Position numbers and translations under genes: made by a program. Shown here one piece after another: positions 33,665-42,973 of a stretch of DNA of 64,000 nt. This DNA comes from JACPFJ01 sp036504875 (lineage in GTDB: Bacteria > Desulfobacterota > Desulfuromonadia > Geobacterales > Pseudopelobacteraceae): NCBI GenBank assembly GCA_036504875.1, contig DASXUK010000020.1, positions 20,165 to 84,164 on the forward strand. The letters run 5' to 3'. The notes beneath the pieces are model-generated. The model was not told the origin of the DNA. It searched no databases and saw only the letters and a program-made list of their open reading frames with translations. The first letter of the stretch is position 1; each line of letters begins with the position of its first letter.

Positions 33665-34407
33665 CTCTTCTCCTTTCCCTTGGTTGCCAAGGCGGTGCGG
33701 ATCAGGAGGTCGGGACGTTTCTTGACCAGCAAGGTCACCATACCGGCTGTGATGACACCCTCGATGATCCCCAGCGGAAACTGAGTCGGTACAAAGGCCA
33801 GGGCTATCTTGACCGCCAAGGGCCAGAAAGGTTCCGACCCGCTGATACCGGCGGCCATAATAAGTGCAGTGCCGGCATAAGTGGCCCAGTCCGCCATTAC
33901 TCCGGCTGCAAAGGCTGCCACTGCCATACCGGCGCCGCAGGCTCGCAGGGCTCGAAAAGTCAGGTAACCGGAGAAAGAACCCATTACCCCCATGGTAAAC
34001 AAATTGGCGCCCCAGGTCGATAAACCGCCATGCGAGAGAAACAGCGCCTGAATCAAGAGCGCGACTGCGGCAGTTACCACCCCCATGGTCGGGCCCAACA
34101 GTATCGCCGCCAGTCCGGTGCCGCATGGATGGGAGCAGGTGCCAGCCAGCGGCACCGGCACAGGCATGCAGGAGATTACAAACACCACTGCCGCAACCAT
34201 CCCGGTCAGTGGTTTGATAGAGAGGTCGCTGGAGGTGCGGCGGGTCATCGTCCGTAATCCCAGCGCCAGAAAAGGGGCCGAGGCGGCAAACCAGAAGATT
34301 GCCCACGAAAACGGCAGGATGCCTTCTGAGATATGCATGGCAAACGAGTTATTTGGCAGGAGGACTGCAGGTAAAACTGTCAGTAGTGCGTAGATACGGC
34401 GTTTCAT
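33661..34407 (-). CDS. cbiM: CbiM, substrate-capture component of a Co/Ni ECF transporter
   Basis: This 248-residue protein has a signal peptide that exposes MHISEGILP, the essential metal-binding N-terminus of CbiM/NikM, followed by about seven membrane helices. The segment HPCGTGLAAILLGP is also conserved. It takes up cobalt or nickel ions. Co is the more likely substrate because cbiA lies directly upstream, with an ATGA overlap. Confidence 0.92.
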   Translation of the reverse strand: MKRRIYALLTVLPAVLLPNNSFAMHISEGILPFSWAIFWFAASAPFLALGLRTMTRRTSSDLSIKPLTGMVAAVVFVISCMPVPVPLAGTCSHPCGTGLAAILLGPTMGVVTAAVALLIQALFLSHGGLSTWGANLFTMGVMGSFSGYLTFRALRACGAGMAVAAFAAGVMADWATYAGTALIMAAGISGSEPFWPLAVKIALAFVPTQFPLGIIEGVITAGMVTLLVKKRPDLLIRTALATKGKEKR

Positions 34408-35798
34408 ATTCCCTCACCAGCTTTATACTTTCGACAACTCTCTACAAAGGCTGACGCAAATCGGGGAGCGCTGCCAAAATGCAGGTGAATGTAAGAAGCC
34501 AGGCATTTGTGGAGCCGGTAACCTTCCAGTCCCAACTTTTCTCCCGGCCGGGTCACCCTGTAGCAACGTTTGACTTGTAACGGCATCATCCCGATCTCGG
34601 AGTAATGGAATTCGTGGCCGCGAAGGGTCATGCCGGCCACTCCCGAGATAGAATCGGTCAAAAACTGTACCTGGCGGTAGCCAAGTGCCTTGCGGCGCGG
34701 CAGCATGCGAGCCCGAACCGGAAAAACACCGGCAAAATTCATAGCTGGTTCACTGTCAGCAGTTTCCATCCCTTGCGTAAGATAGATCATGCCGCCGCAC
34801 TCTGCATAGCAGGGCATATCCTTAGTCACGGCCTCTAGAATTGCCGTACGCAGGCCAAGATTGGCCGTAAGCCGTTCGGCGTGTAGTTCAGGGTAACCTC
34901 CGGGAAGGTAAATCCCGCTAATCCCGGCCGGCAAATCAAGATCGTCAAGAGGCGAAAAGAAGATCAGATCAGCCCCGGCCTCTTTTAATAGCCTGAGGTT
35001 GTCCTCATAGATAAAACAGAAGGCGGCATCCCGGGCTACCGCGATAAGTACCGGCTCGGCAACTCCCGGTCGGGAAGTTGGTGATGAACCGCTGGAGATT
35101 TCTTTGCTTTCGATGCGGAGTCCCGCCAGTCCTTCCAGATCAAGGTACTGCTCAGCCAGCTCGGACAGATGATTCAGATATTCCGCCGGAAGCGGGTTGT
35201 CCTCGGCAGTGACCAGACCGAGATGGCGCGATGGAATCAAGAGTTCCTCTTCCCGGGGGATAAAGCCAAACATCCCCACCTGCGGCAATGCATCAGCCAG
35301 TGCCTGCCGCAAAAGTTCGGCATGCTTCTCACTGCCGACGTTGTTAAAGATCACCCCTGCCAATCTAATCCGTGGGTCATATTCAGCAAATCCCTTGACC
35401 AGCGCCACTGCGCTAGCCGCCATGCCACGGACATTGACCACCAGCACTACCGGGGCCGCGGTTATGGCAGCCACCTGGGCACTGCTACCCTCTTTGGAAG
35501 AAGAGCCGAGACCGTCAAACAACCCCATCGCCCCTTCGATAATCGCCACATCCGCACCGATTGTATGTCGCATAAAAGTATCGGCCACAAAACTTTCCGG
35601 GCACATCCAGCCATCCAGGTTGATTGAGGGGCGACCGGTGACCAGGCGGTGATAACCGGGATCAATGAAGTCGGGGCCGCATTTGAAGGGCGCCACCTTG
35701 AGACCGCGCCGGTTTAGCGCCGACATGATCGCCAGCGCCACGGTAGTCTTGCCACTACCGCTTTGGGGAGCAGCTATCAGAAAACCTTTAGTACTCAT
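34404..35798 (-). CDS. cbiA: cobyrinate a,c-diamide synthase
   Basis: This 464-residue protein has an N-terminal P-loop domain (GFLIAAPQSGSGKTT) and a C-terminal glutamine amidotransferase domain with the Cys nucleophile in PCYAECGG. It amidates cobyrinate at a and c using ATP and glutamine in cobalamin synthesis. The operon is cbiA-cbiM-cbiN-like. No cobalamin riboswitch was found in the 100 bases before it. Confidence 0.95.
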   Translation of the reverse strand: MSTKGFLIAAPQSGSGKTTVALAIMSALNRRGLKVAPFKCGPDFIDPGYHRLVTGRPSINLDGWMCPESFVADTFMRHTIGADVAIIEGAMGLFDGLGSSSKEGSSAQVAAITAAPVVLVVNVRGMAASAVALVKGFAEYDPRIRLAGVIFNNVGSEKHAELLRQALADALPQVGMFGFIPREEELLIPSRHLGLVTAEDNPLPAEYLNHLSELAEQYLDLEGLAGLRIESKEISSGSSPTSRPGVAEPVLIAVARDAAFCFIYEDNLRLLKEAGADLIFFSPLDDLDLPAGISGIYLPGGYPELHAERLTANLGLRTAILEAVTKDMPCYAECGGMIYLTQGMETADSEPAMNFAGVFPVRARMLPRRKALGYRQVQFLTDSISGVAGMTLRGHEFHYSEIGMMPLQVKRCYRVTRPGEKLGLEGYRLHKCLASYIHLHFGSAPRFASAFVESCRKYKAGEGI

Positions 35799-35899
35799 TG
35801 AAATTGATCTCCGTAGGCATAAAAGCTGAGAGGTATAAGCGTAAAAGCAGATGCTTTTCTGAGAAATGCGCCAGTCCGAGGTGGCGGCAGTGGCTTTCG

Positions 35900-36787
35900 C
35901 TAATGTAACGCCCGCCTGGCTCCGCCGTATTGAAAGAAGGCAATCAGGTTAAACTCGTCCTTGTCATAGCCCTTGGGGAAACTGCCGATCGGGCCGATCG
36001 AGCGCAGGGTCCGGATCACTTCGTCATCAAGTATCCGGCTGCCGGAACTTTCCAGCTGCTGAATTTTAACAATCTCGCCGTTGCGATTGAAGGTGATTTT
36101 TATGGGGGTGATGCCCTCAATGCCGTTACGGGCGGCTTCCGCTGGATAGCGCCAGACCCCGTAGACAGAATTTTCAAATCTGCGCAGAAAGGAGCCGAAC
36201 TGAATATCGTCGGTGTTAAGGAAGCGCGTATCCCCTTCGGCAATATTACTTTCAAATTTACGGCGATAGTTTTCCTCCAGCTTGGCCATTTTATCAGAGC
36301 CGGGAAAGAGCTGCGGAGGGGACTGCTGTCGATTTGCCGACTGTTTCGGTTTCAACAGGCTGGCCGCCGATGAACCCGGCGCAACCTGGTTTTCACGACG
36401 CTCGGCCTGTCTCGGCAAAGCCGGCTGGCTCGCCGGAGCTTCTCGTGGAGGTGCAGCCCCGGCCGCCTCACGTTGCGGCACACGCTGCTGTGGCCTGACC
36501 GGTGGCGCAGAAGGGACCGCTACCGGCCTCTCGCGAAAATCACTTCCACGCGGCGCGGCCTCTCTCTCCACTCGCCTGCGCTGATCCGAAACTCTGGGAG
36601 CTGGTTTTGTTCGAGGCTTTTCCTGGGCCTTAAATTCCGGTATTTGCTGCAGGTCCACGAATACCGGTTCCTTGGCAGGCGGCTGTTGCTCCGGCAGGTA
36701 ATACAAAAACGCCGCTGCTGCCATGTGGAGCAACAGGGATATAACCAGCAGGAAGAGAAAGGATTTTTCTATATATTTGTTAGACAT
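35900..36787 (-). CDS. TonB family protein
   Basis: This 295-residue protein has a short cytoplasmic N-terminus, one membrane helix (SFLFLLVISLLLHMAAAAFL), a long Pro/Arg/Gln-rich stretch (residues about 40-170) and a C-terminal TonB-type domain (GVWRYPAEAARNGIEGITPI; then DDEVIRTLRSIGPI). It would pass energy from the inner membrane to outer-membrane receptors. The ATG at 36787 puts the helix at a normal place; the longer frame begins with GTG at 36841. No ExtB/ExbD-type partner is nearby. It lies upstream of cbiA on the same strand, so a link to corrinoid uptake is possible. Confidence 0.82.
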   Translation of the reverse strand: MSNKYIEKSFLFLLVISLLLHMAAAAFLYYLPEQQPPAKEPVFVDLQQIPEFKAQEKPRTKPAPRVSDQRRRVEREAAPRGSDFRERPVAVPSAPPVRPQQRVPQREAAGAAPPREAPASQPALPRQAERRENQVAPGSSAASLLKPKQSANRQQSPPQLFPGSDKMAKLEENYRRKFESNIAEGDTRFLNTDDIQFGSFLRRFENSVYGVWRYPAEAARNGIEGITPIKITFNRNGEIVKIQQLESSGSRILDDEVIRTLRSIGPIGSFPKGYDKDEFNLIAFFQYGGARRALH

Positions 36788-36865
36788 GATCTGTATGAAC
36801 AGCCGGGGCTGACAATTGCCCAATCCCGGCTTTGTCCCCACCTGGTCTTTCTGCTTTATATTAGG

Positions 36866-37705
36866 CTATACTCGAACAGCCTCAAACTCCTGATCGTATT
36901 CACGCACATAATCGATTGACTTATCGGTTTCCTTGCGCAGAAACGCCAGGATCTCCCGCAGGCTTTCAAGGATGATTCGCTCTTCGCGAGGGAATTCAGA
37001 CGGGTCCAGTTCCAGAGTCACCGTGTCCTGATAATCGGTATTGCGCAGGTGGTTCAGGAAGCGGGTTAACGGCAGGATGCCATGTCCCGGCAGTAGATGT
37101 TCCCGCCCATGCCCATAATCAGAAAAATGGATATTTCTGATGCGGCCGGTTTCATAAAAAAGATAAAAATCATTAATGAAATTGGCCTTGCCCGACCCCA
37201 TATGAGTGCAATCAAAGGTCATGTTAAGATTGTGCTCCTTGATAAAGTCTATCATATGGTTGGTGTTGGAAAGAATGTGCGGATTGATCTTCATCTTTCC
37301 CACCCAGGGCATGTTTTCAATAGTGATTTTGACCTGGCCGTCGAGCCCGACCTCTTTCTGGAAATCATTGATGCTGTAGAGCCAGCGCAAGAACCCTATC
37401 TCCAGACCCATCCATGAAGGGGGGTGAAAATTGACCAACGGTATGCCGCACTCTGCTGCCAGTGCAGCGCAACGTTTCAGTGAATCCGCCAGACAACCCC
37501 AGCCATCCAGGGGCATGAAAGGGGCGTGCAGGGAGTGAATCGGGGTGATCTGCTGGAGAGAAGAAATCAGCTTGACCGGATTTACTTTCTGGAATTCCTG
37601 GTTGATGATCAGTTCAACACCGTCAAAACCGGCCTCGACAGACAGTTCGAACACCTTTGGCAAAGGCAATATAAAGAGCGTCCCGGTCGACATGGTAATC
37701 AGCAT
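36866..37705 (-). CDS. sugar phosphate isomerase/epimerase family protein
   Basis: This 279-residue protein has the xylose-isomerase-like TIM barrel pattern: EAGFDGVELIIN near the start, NFHPPSW, TIENMPW, MTFDCTHMGS, IHFSDYG and TLELDPS. The Glu, Asp, His and Glu residues suggest a metal site. The natural substrate cannot be told. The ATG at 37705 is chosen because GGAGGA lies upstream. It overlaps the end of the DUF294-like gene by seven bases. Confidence 0.85.
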   Translation of the reverse strand: MLITMSTGTLFILPLPKVFELSVEAGFDGVELIINQEFQKVNPVKLISSLQQITPIHSLHAPFMPLDGWGCLADSLKRCAALAAECGIPLVNFHPPSWMGLEIGFLRWLYSINDFQKEVGLDGQVKITIENMPWVGKMKINPHILSNTNHMIDFIKEHNLNMTFDCTHMGSGKANFINDFYLFYETGRIRNIHFSDYGHGREHLLPGHGILPLTRFLNHLRNTDYQDTVTLELDPSEFPREERIILESLREILAFLRKETDKSIDYVREYDQEFEAVRV

Positions 37706-38946
37706 GCCGACTGCTCCTCCCAATTGCTGAAAGTGATGAATACCTGTCGTTGCAAGGCAGCTATTGTTTCAAGAGCCTCTCTGAGCTGTTCGGTATCTGA
37801 CACGGACAATTTCTCCGGATCCAGGAACAACGATTCCCTTCGGCTGGTGTCAGGAAAAAATTCCAGCTCTCGCAAAAGCCGCAGTTCTTGGAGGGCATGC
37901 CAGGCCTGAAGTACATATTCGCCGGTTTTGACATTTAATTCCTGTCGCGAGACCAGTCCACGGATACGATCAGGTGTCGTGACGGCAGCACCTTCATCAA
38001 GCAGGTACAAGGCCGTAATCGATGCGGTAAGTGGCAATAGAGCATGGTCTAACAAGGCAAACAAACCCCGGTAAGGACCCACCTTCTCCAGCCGTAATCC
38101 TCCCATCAAACCGATCCCGTTTGACAATCCATGCAGGCGATTAACCAAAAAGGAAAGGGTTTCACAGTTTTTTTTCAGAAAAGGGCTGGTAACTGCACCA
38201 AATTCCTCCTTCAGCCGCTGGTCAGCAAACAGAATGGTCTGATCAGCCAGCCGAAGCAGATTGATCAATTCGCTTTCCACGCCATGCTCCAAGCTTTTGC
38301 TCAACCGTTTTTGCCATTGTAGAGGAGTGCCACACCAGTCAGGGTTTCGAGGGGTGATCACCTCATGGATCAGCAGGCCGACCGACTCAAACCCCTCGTG
38401 CAACAGGCGGCCCATCAGCCTTAAAGGTTCTAGCAAGGTCGGCTCGGTTTCGTCATGCATCAGCAACAGCTGCAGCCGGCAAAAAGGGGAAAACTCCAAG
38501 CGTCCGGTGGGCCCCAGCGCCACCACTGCCAGCGGCGGTAACCGTTCGGCCATTACCCCCAGCTTTCCCTTGGCCAGAGCCACAACCGATCCGGTCACAG
38601 CCTTTATGAAAGCCTGGCTGATCAGGAAAAATGCCGAAGCTGAACTATTCCTGCCAAAAACAGAATAAGCCAGGGTAAAAAAATCTTTCGTCAGAACCCT
38701 CAGGCGATCGGCTTCAGAGATGGCCGCAGCTTGATCCACCATCTGCCGCATACGTACCCACTGTTCATCATAATAATCAGCCAGCTGTTCCAGTTCCTGT
38801 CCGACTTCATCAAAGAGCGCTAGCGACTGATCCGAGCTCAGGTTGGCGGTTTGCTTACAAAGCGCTTGGTGGAAGGCGGTTCCAAATTCCTCTGCCACCC
38901 GCCAATTCTCGATCCCGTTTATCTTAGATAACAAGAAGATCGACAT
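37699..38946 (-). CDS. DUF294-like protein, degenerate nucleotidyltransferase
   Basis: This 415-residue protein is where a DUF294 nucleotidyltransferase normally sits in symporter clusters of this type. The segment ALGPTGRLEFSPFCRLQLLL corresponds to the nucleotidyltransferase motif GSxxRxExxxxxDxD, but both Asp are replaced, so catalysis is unlikely. No cNMP-binding or CBS domain is seen at the N-terminus. Its ATG shares one base with the symporter stop (TAATG). A regulatory role for the symporter is inferred. Confidence 0.7.
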   Translation of the reverse strand: MSIFLLSKINGIENWRVAEEFGTAFHQALCKQTANLSSDQSLALFDEVGQELEQLADYYDEQWVRMRQMVDQAAAISEADRLRVLTKDFFTLAYSVFGRNSSASAFFLISQAFIKAVTGSVVALAKGKLGVMAERLPPLAVVALGPTGRLEFSPFCRLQLLLMHDETEPTLLEPLRLMGRLLHEGFESVGLLIHEVITPRNPDWCGTPLQWQKRLSKSLEHGVESELINLLRLADQTILFADQRLKEEFGAVTSPFLKKNCETLSFLVNRLHGLSNGIGLMGGLRLEKVGPYRGLFALLDHALLPLTASITALYLLDEGAAVTTPDRIRGLVSRQELNVKTGEYVLQAWHALQELRLLRELEFFPDTSRRESLFLDPEKLSVSDTEQLREALETIAALQRQVFITFSNWEEQSAC

Positions 38947-40478
38947 TAATCCTCCGGGCAGTCATGCACGTTACGACTTAAAAAAGAACGGATCTCTACC
39001 GACGGTGGAGCAGTCAACAACGAAACCGTGATCATGATCGCAATGACCAGCGGCGCCCCCAGAAAAGCCGATGAGGTTATCGGAAACAGCAGCGACAAAA
39101 GTGGTATTGAATCGCCAAAAACAAACGGGGCAAAGGTAATAGCCATCCCGGCCAACATGCCAGTTATGACCCCGGCGGCATTGGCCCGGCCCCACCAAAT
39201 CCCTAAAAGAAAGGCCGGAAAGATGGTATTACCAGCCAAAGCAAAAGCCATGGCGGCTATTTCGGCAATCATCAACCTGGTGGGTTGCAGGGCCAGCAAC
39301 ATCGCCGCCACTGCCAACAGCAGGAAAAACCCTTTGGAAGCATAGACCTTGTCAACCTCAGTTGCCTTGGGTTTGATCAGCCGCGGATAAATATCGTAGG
39401 AGAAGGAGGCCGATCCGGTCAACATCAGCCCGGCCACTGTTGAAAAAGCGGCGCTCATTCCACCAGCCACCAAAAGACCTGTCACCCAGGCAGGCAACCC
39501 GCCGTTAAGTGCGGCGGAAAGCACCACGGTATCGGCCGAAGCCAGATTGGCGGCATCGAACGCGATCCCGTTTTTAGCCTCGAAAAGACGTGCCAGAATC
39601 CCGTAAGCAGGAGCCGACCAGTAGATCAGGGCGATAAAGAACAATCCCCATACCACTCCCCAGCGCGCATCACGAATTCCGGGTACCATGTAAAACCGGG
39701 ACAGAACGTGTGGCAGACCGGCCGTACCAAACATGAGAGAGAAACATAGCGCAAACCAGGCCAGAAGTGATTCGCTGGTAAAGGGCTGCGACCAGGCAAA
39801 ACCAAATTGCTGCTGCAGGTCATTTATAGCGGCACCGTATCCAAACTGCGGCAGCAGCCAGAAATAACCCAACTTGCGGGTCAAAAGCATGAGCGGCAGG
39901 ATAAACGTAATAATCAGCACAAAGTACTGCAACTTCTGATTTCGGGCCGCCCCCAGGGTACCGGAGATGACAACGAAACTGACCACCAGGGAAGCACCTA
40001 TAAAGACCGCCGGTGTATAAGCGATGCCAAACAGCCATGATACCATCAGTGCGATACCGCGGAATTGGGCCACACTGTAAATAACGGCAATTATGACCGA
40101 TATGAATGCTGCCAGGGTGCGCGCTGCTTGGGAGTCGTAACGAAAACCTACAAAATCTGGAGCAGTATACTTTCCAAAACGCCTGATCTGACTGGCCATC
40201 AACACCAACAGCAGCACATAGCCCCCGGTCCAGCCGACCACGTAGGCCATGGCAAAATAGCCTTTCAGATAGAACATCCCGGCTAGTCCCAAGAAGCTGG
40301 CCGCGCTCATCCAGTTGCTGGCAATAGCAGCCCCGATGCCGACTCGACCGGTATATCCGCCGGCAAAGCCATACTCCGAGGCTTGGCGCTTCCTGGTACG
40401 CAAGCCAGAGATGATAAACAGGCTGAACAGGCCGAACACGATTGCAAGAGGCAGCAGCTTTACAGTTGACTCACCCAT
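38946..40478 (-). CDS. sodium:solute symporter (SSS) family protein
   Basis: This 510-residue protein has about 13 membrane helices and SSS family patterns (GRVGIGAAIASNWMSAASFLG; GTAGLPHVLSRFY). It resembles the ActP/VC_2705 group that pairs with a small DUF4212 subunit, for import of acetate or a similar organic acid with sodium. It begins directly after the DUF4212 stop. The substrate is inferred. Confidence 0.92.
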   Translation of the reverse strand: MGESTVKLLPLAIVFGLFSLFIISGLRTRKRQASEYGFAGGYTGRVGIGAAIASNWMSAASFLGLAGMFYLKGYFAMAYVVGWTGGYVLLLVLMASQIRRFGKYTAPDFVGFRYDSQAARTLAAFISVIIAVIYSVAQFRGIALMVSWLFGIAYTPAVFIGASLVVSFVVISGTLGAARNQKLQYFVLIITFILPLMLLTRKLGYFWLLPQFGYGAAINDLQQQFGFAWSQPFTSESLLAWFALCFSLMFGTAGLPHVLSRFYMVPGIRDARWGVVWGLFFIALIYWSAPAYGILARLFEAKNGIAFDAANLASADTVVLSAALNGGLPAWVTGLLVAGGMSAAFSTVAGLMLTGSASFSYDIYPRLIKPKATEVDKVYASKGFFLLLAVAAMLLALQPTRLMIAEIAAMAFALAGNTIFPAFLLGIWWGRANAAGVITGMLAGMAITFAPFVFGDSIPLLSLLFPITSSAFLGAPLVIAIMITVSLLTAPPSVEIRSFLSRNVHDCPED

Positions 40479-40823
40479 TTATTCGCCCCTTGTTTTGTCG
40501 GCACTCACACGAAAACGTAATGTTCCGTCCAGGTCACGGCCGGCATGCCGGTCCATCCAGATATTGAATACCGCGCAGATTATAATAAACCAGAGTGGCA
40601 GAAACTGCCCGGTCAGCCAGAAAGGAATCGGCAGGTTAAAGAAGGTCCAGCGGGACAGCGAGGCGCCCTGAGTGGTGTGCGCCAGAAGAAATACAGCAAA
40701 CTGGGAGCCGATGATCGCCACCAGCCAGGCCGCCAGCACGAGCGCAATGACCCTGATTTCACGTCTCATCGACTTGCCATTCGGTCTGAAAAAGCATACT
40801 GAGGGATCTTTTTGCGTAGACAT
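40479..40823 (-). CDS. DUF4212 small symporter subunit
   Basis: This 114-residue protein has two membrane helices (residues about 25-47 and 70-92). The pattern FFNLPIPFWLTGQFLPLWFI is typical of DUF4212 proteins, which are found next to SSS symporters of the VC_2705 type. The stop TAA is directly followed by the symporter ATG. Confidence 0.92.
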   Translation of the reverse strand: MSTQKDPSVCFFRPNGKSMRREIRVIALVLAAWLVAIIGSQFAVFLLAHTTQGASLSRWTFFNLPIPFWLTGQFLPLWFIIICAVFNIWMDRHAGRDLDGTLRFRVSADKTRGE

Positions 40824-40904
40824 ATCACAACTCCTGCTGGCATGACATTATGAGTATCCGGTTAGGAGTCTGCCGGATCTGGTGATAAGAAGACTGACAG
40901 GTTT

Positions 40905-41546
40905 CTACATCTTACGGTAATGTATGAAGTATATCTGTTTTCCTTCTCCCATAAACTTCAGCATGTATTTTGATAAGGGGTATCCGTCTAGCTGATAACG
41001 GTAGTGATCAGGCGCAAGGACATTGCTGAAACCGGGAACAGTCGGCATCATTGCGGCCACATCCTCACCGTAATCGTCAAAATCAGTAGCAAAATAAAAA
41101 TCAGCCCCGGGCTGCATAAATTCGGAAATAAAACCTAAAAACTCACTGTTGACCAGTCGCCGCTTGCGATGGCGCAACTTTGGCCATGGATCGGGGCAGT
41201 TAATGATTACTCCACGCAAGGAGCCCGATGGAATACAACGAGTGATAAACGCACGGGCCTCATCCCGCACCACCCGAACATTTTTCAGTCCGGCCTTATC
41301 AAGGCGTTTGCAGGTCTTCAGGCACCCCTTGTTATAATAATCAGCAGCAATAAAATTCCAGTCAAGATTCTGTTGGGCCATTTTAGTTACAAAATCACCC
41401 ACGCCACAGCCAATCTCCAGAATCAGCGGCGCCTCGTTATCAAACATGCCTACCCAATCAGGCATAACAGTCAGAAGCTCGGGTTTGATGAAACATGGAG
41501 ATTCAATAGGGATCAAATTCACGACATCCGCCTTAATAGTGTTCAA
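40905..41546 (-). CDS. trmB: tRNA (guanine-N7)-methyltransferase
   Basis: This 213-residue protein has a SAM-binding motif (LILEIGCGVGDF), the TrmB core CPDPWPKLRHRKRRLV and a final substrate region. It makes m7G46 in tRNA. The frame starts with TTG at 41546, as no ATG lies between there and the SAM motif except at residue 28. There is no clear ribosome site, so the exact start is uncertain. Confidence 0.92.
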   Translation of the reverse strand: MNTIKADVVNLIPIESPCFIKPELLTVMPDWVGMFDNEAPLILEIGCGVGDFVTKMAQQNLDWNFIAADYYNKGCLKTCKRLDKAGLKNVRVVRDEARAFITRCIPSGSLRGVIINCPDPWPKLRHRKRRLVNSEFLGFISEFMQPGADFYFATDFDDYGEDVAAMMPTVPGFSNVLAPDHYRYQLDGYPLSKYMLKFMGEGKQIYFIHYRKM

Positions 41547-41807
41547 TCACGATAAAATAACATAATTCGCAATCAACAGGCACCGGTTTTTGCAAAAGAT
41601 TAAAAAATATTGGATAAAACCGTAATGATTAGCAAGACATGAAACCTTTATGCGTGGTAATACTTTAGTTAGTAAAGCCCTGGCATGGTGATAAAATAGT
41701 TTTGCAACTGCCGGTTCTCCCAGACGTATGCTGAGCAGACTGCATTAAGGATTAACTTTTTTAAAACCATATGTTATAGCTATTCCAGGTCCGCAACAGG
41801 AGACAGC

Positions 41808-42080
41808 ATGGAAATTTTTGGTGGTTTTATGGTAATGATGAGCATTCTGAGCCTTTTTATGGCAGTAGTCTGGCTTGTAATGCCATTTGTCGTCTTTACC
41901 ATTAAAGGCAAACTAGACCGGACTCTGGATGTTCTGGGAGCGGTTGAAAAACGTCTGACCGATATAGAAGCTAAATTGCAAGACTTCGCTCCAGCAACTC
42001 CCTCAACGGAGACTCCCCCGAACAATCCGGCAACCGGGCAGGCTGAACCTCCTCGTGACCCATCATTACCCCTTGCTTGA
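41808..42080 (+). CDS. small membrane protein of unknown function
   Basis: This 90-residue protein has one or two closely spaced membrane helices (residues about 5-32), a short coiled coil (LDRTLDVLGAVEKRLTDIEAKLQD) and a Pro-rich tail. CAGGAGA precedes the ATG. The upstream 260-base region (41547-41807) is AT-rich and holds no other gene I can support. Confidence 0.65.
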   Translation: MEIFGGFMVMMSILSLFMAVVWLVMPFVVFTIKGKLDRTLDVLGAVEKRLTDIEAKLQDFAPATPSTETPPNNPATGQAEPPRDPSLPLA

Positions 42081-42136
42081 GAAACAATTTCTGTCTAATA
42101 TACAGTTTCATTTCAATCTGACGGAGGTCGGTCAAG

Positions 42137-42904
42137 ATGTTGTTGCAGGGCAAAAAAGCAGTAATTTTCGGCATTGCGAATGAGAAGAGCATTGCCTGGG
42201 CCATTGCTCGGGCCTTTCACGAGCAAGGTGCCGAGATAGCCATAACTTATGCCGGTGAGGCCCTTGAAAAACGGGTCCGTCCATTGGCCGAATCGCTGGG
42301 CGCCAAAGCTGTCATTCCTTGTAATGTCTCAAGCGATGACGATATCAAAGCTGTTTTCAACGAGCTGTCAAAAATATGGGATGGCGTGGATATCGTCATC
42401 CACTCGATTGCCTTTGCCAATAAGGAAGAGCTGAAGGGAACTATAGTAAACACCTCTCGCGAGGGTTTTGCAACTGCCATGGATATCAGCGTTTATTCCT
42501 TTCTAGCAGTCATGAAAGAGGCCTTGCCGATGATGAGGGGCCGTAACGCAGCTGCTCTGACATTAAGCTACTACGGCGCGATCAAGGTCTTCCCCAGCTA
42601 TAACGTCATGGGTGTTGCCAAAGCGGCTTTGGAGGCATCGGTGCGCTATCTGGCCGAGGCGGTCGGCCAGGAAGGGGTGCGAGTGAATGGAATTTCAGCC
42701 GGCCCGATCCGTACTTTAGCGGCCGCCGGAGTAAATGGCTTTTTACAGATTCTCAACCATGTGGAAGCCAAAGCCCCTCTACGTCGCAACATTACCCAGG
42801 AGGATGTGGCCCGTTCGGCGATATATCTATGTAGCGACCTGTCCGGCGGCGTCAGCGGAGAAATTCACTACGTTGATGGCGGCTACAATGTAATTGGGAT
42901 ATAA
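42137..42904 (+). CDS. fabI: enoyl-[acyl-carrier-protein] reductase (NADH)
   Basis: This 255-residue protein has the FabI-type N-terminus (KKAVIFGIANEKSIAWAIA), the conserved HSIAFA and the active-site pair in YNVMGVAKA (Tyr, six residues, Lys). SAGPIRTLAA and DGGYNV at the C-terminus are also typical. It makes the last reduction in each round of fatty acid elongation. ACGGAGG precedes the ATG. Confidence 0.96.
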   Translation: MLLQGKKAVIFGIANEKSIAWAIARAFHEQGAEIAITYAGEALEKRVRPLAESLGAKAVIPCNVSSDDDIKAVFNELSKIWDGVDIVIHSIAFANKEELKGTIVNTSREGFATAMDISVYSFLAVMKEALPMMRGRNAAALTLSYYGAIKVFPSYNVMGVAKAALEASVRYLAEAVGQEGVRVNGISAGPIRTLAAAGVNGFLQILNHVEAKAPLRRNITQEDVARSAIYLCSDLSGGVSGEIHYVDGGYNVIGI

Positions 42905-42973
42905 TCGTTAAAAGCTTGAACGCAGAGAAATTTTTCTGGCTGGAGCTGATGATCGTTTCCCTGGAGCCCTCCT

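Noticed and set aside
33665..34306. Open frame extending the CbiN-like gene to 307 residues
   Set aside because: It runs through cbiM in another frame; the ATG at 33664 with ATGA overlap gives the sensible protein.
35843..35858. Terminator-like AAAAGCA/TGCTTTT hairpin after the TonB-like gene
   Set aside because: The loop is two to four bases, the stem is weak and there is no T run beyond it.
35799..35899. Possible cobalamin riboswitch before cbiA (GCCACTG and a GGACTGGCGC stretch on the minus strand)
   Set aside because: Only about 100 bases are available and the other conserved aptamer parts are missing.
40856..40878. ATCCGG/CCGGAT hairpin between trmB and the DUF4212 gene
   Set aside because: The stem is short with a long loop and no T run on the relevant strand.
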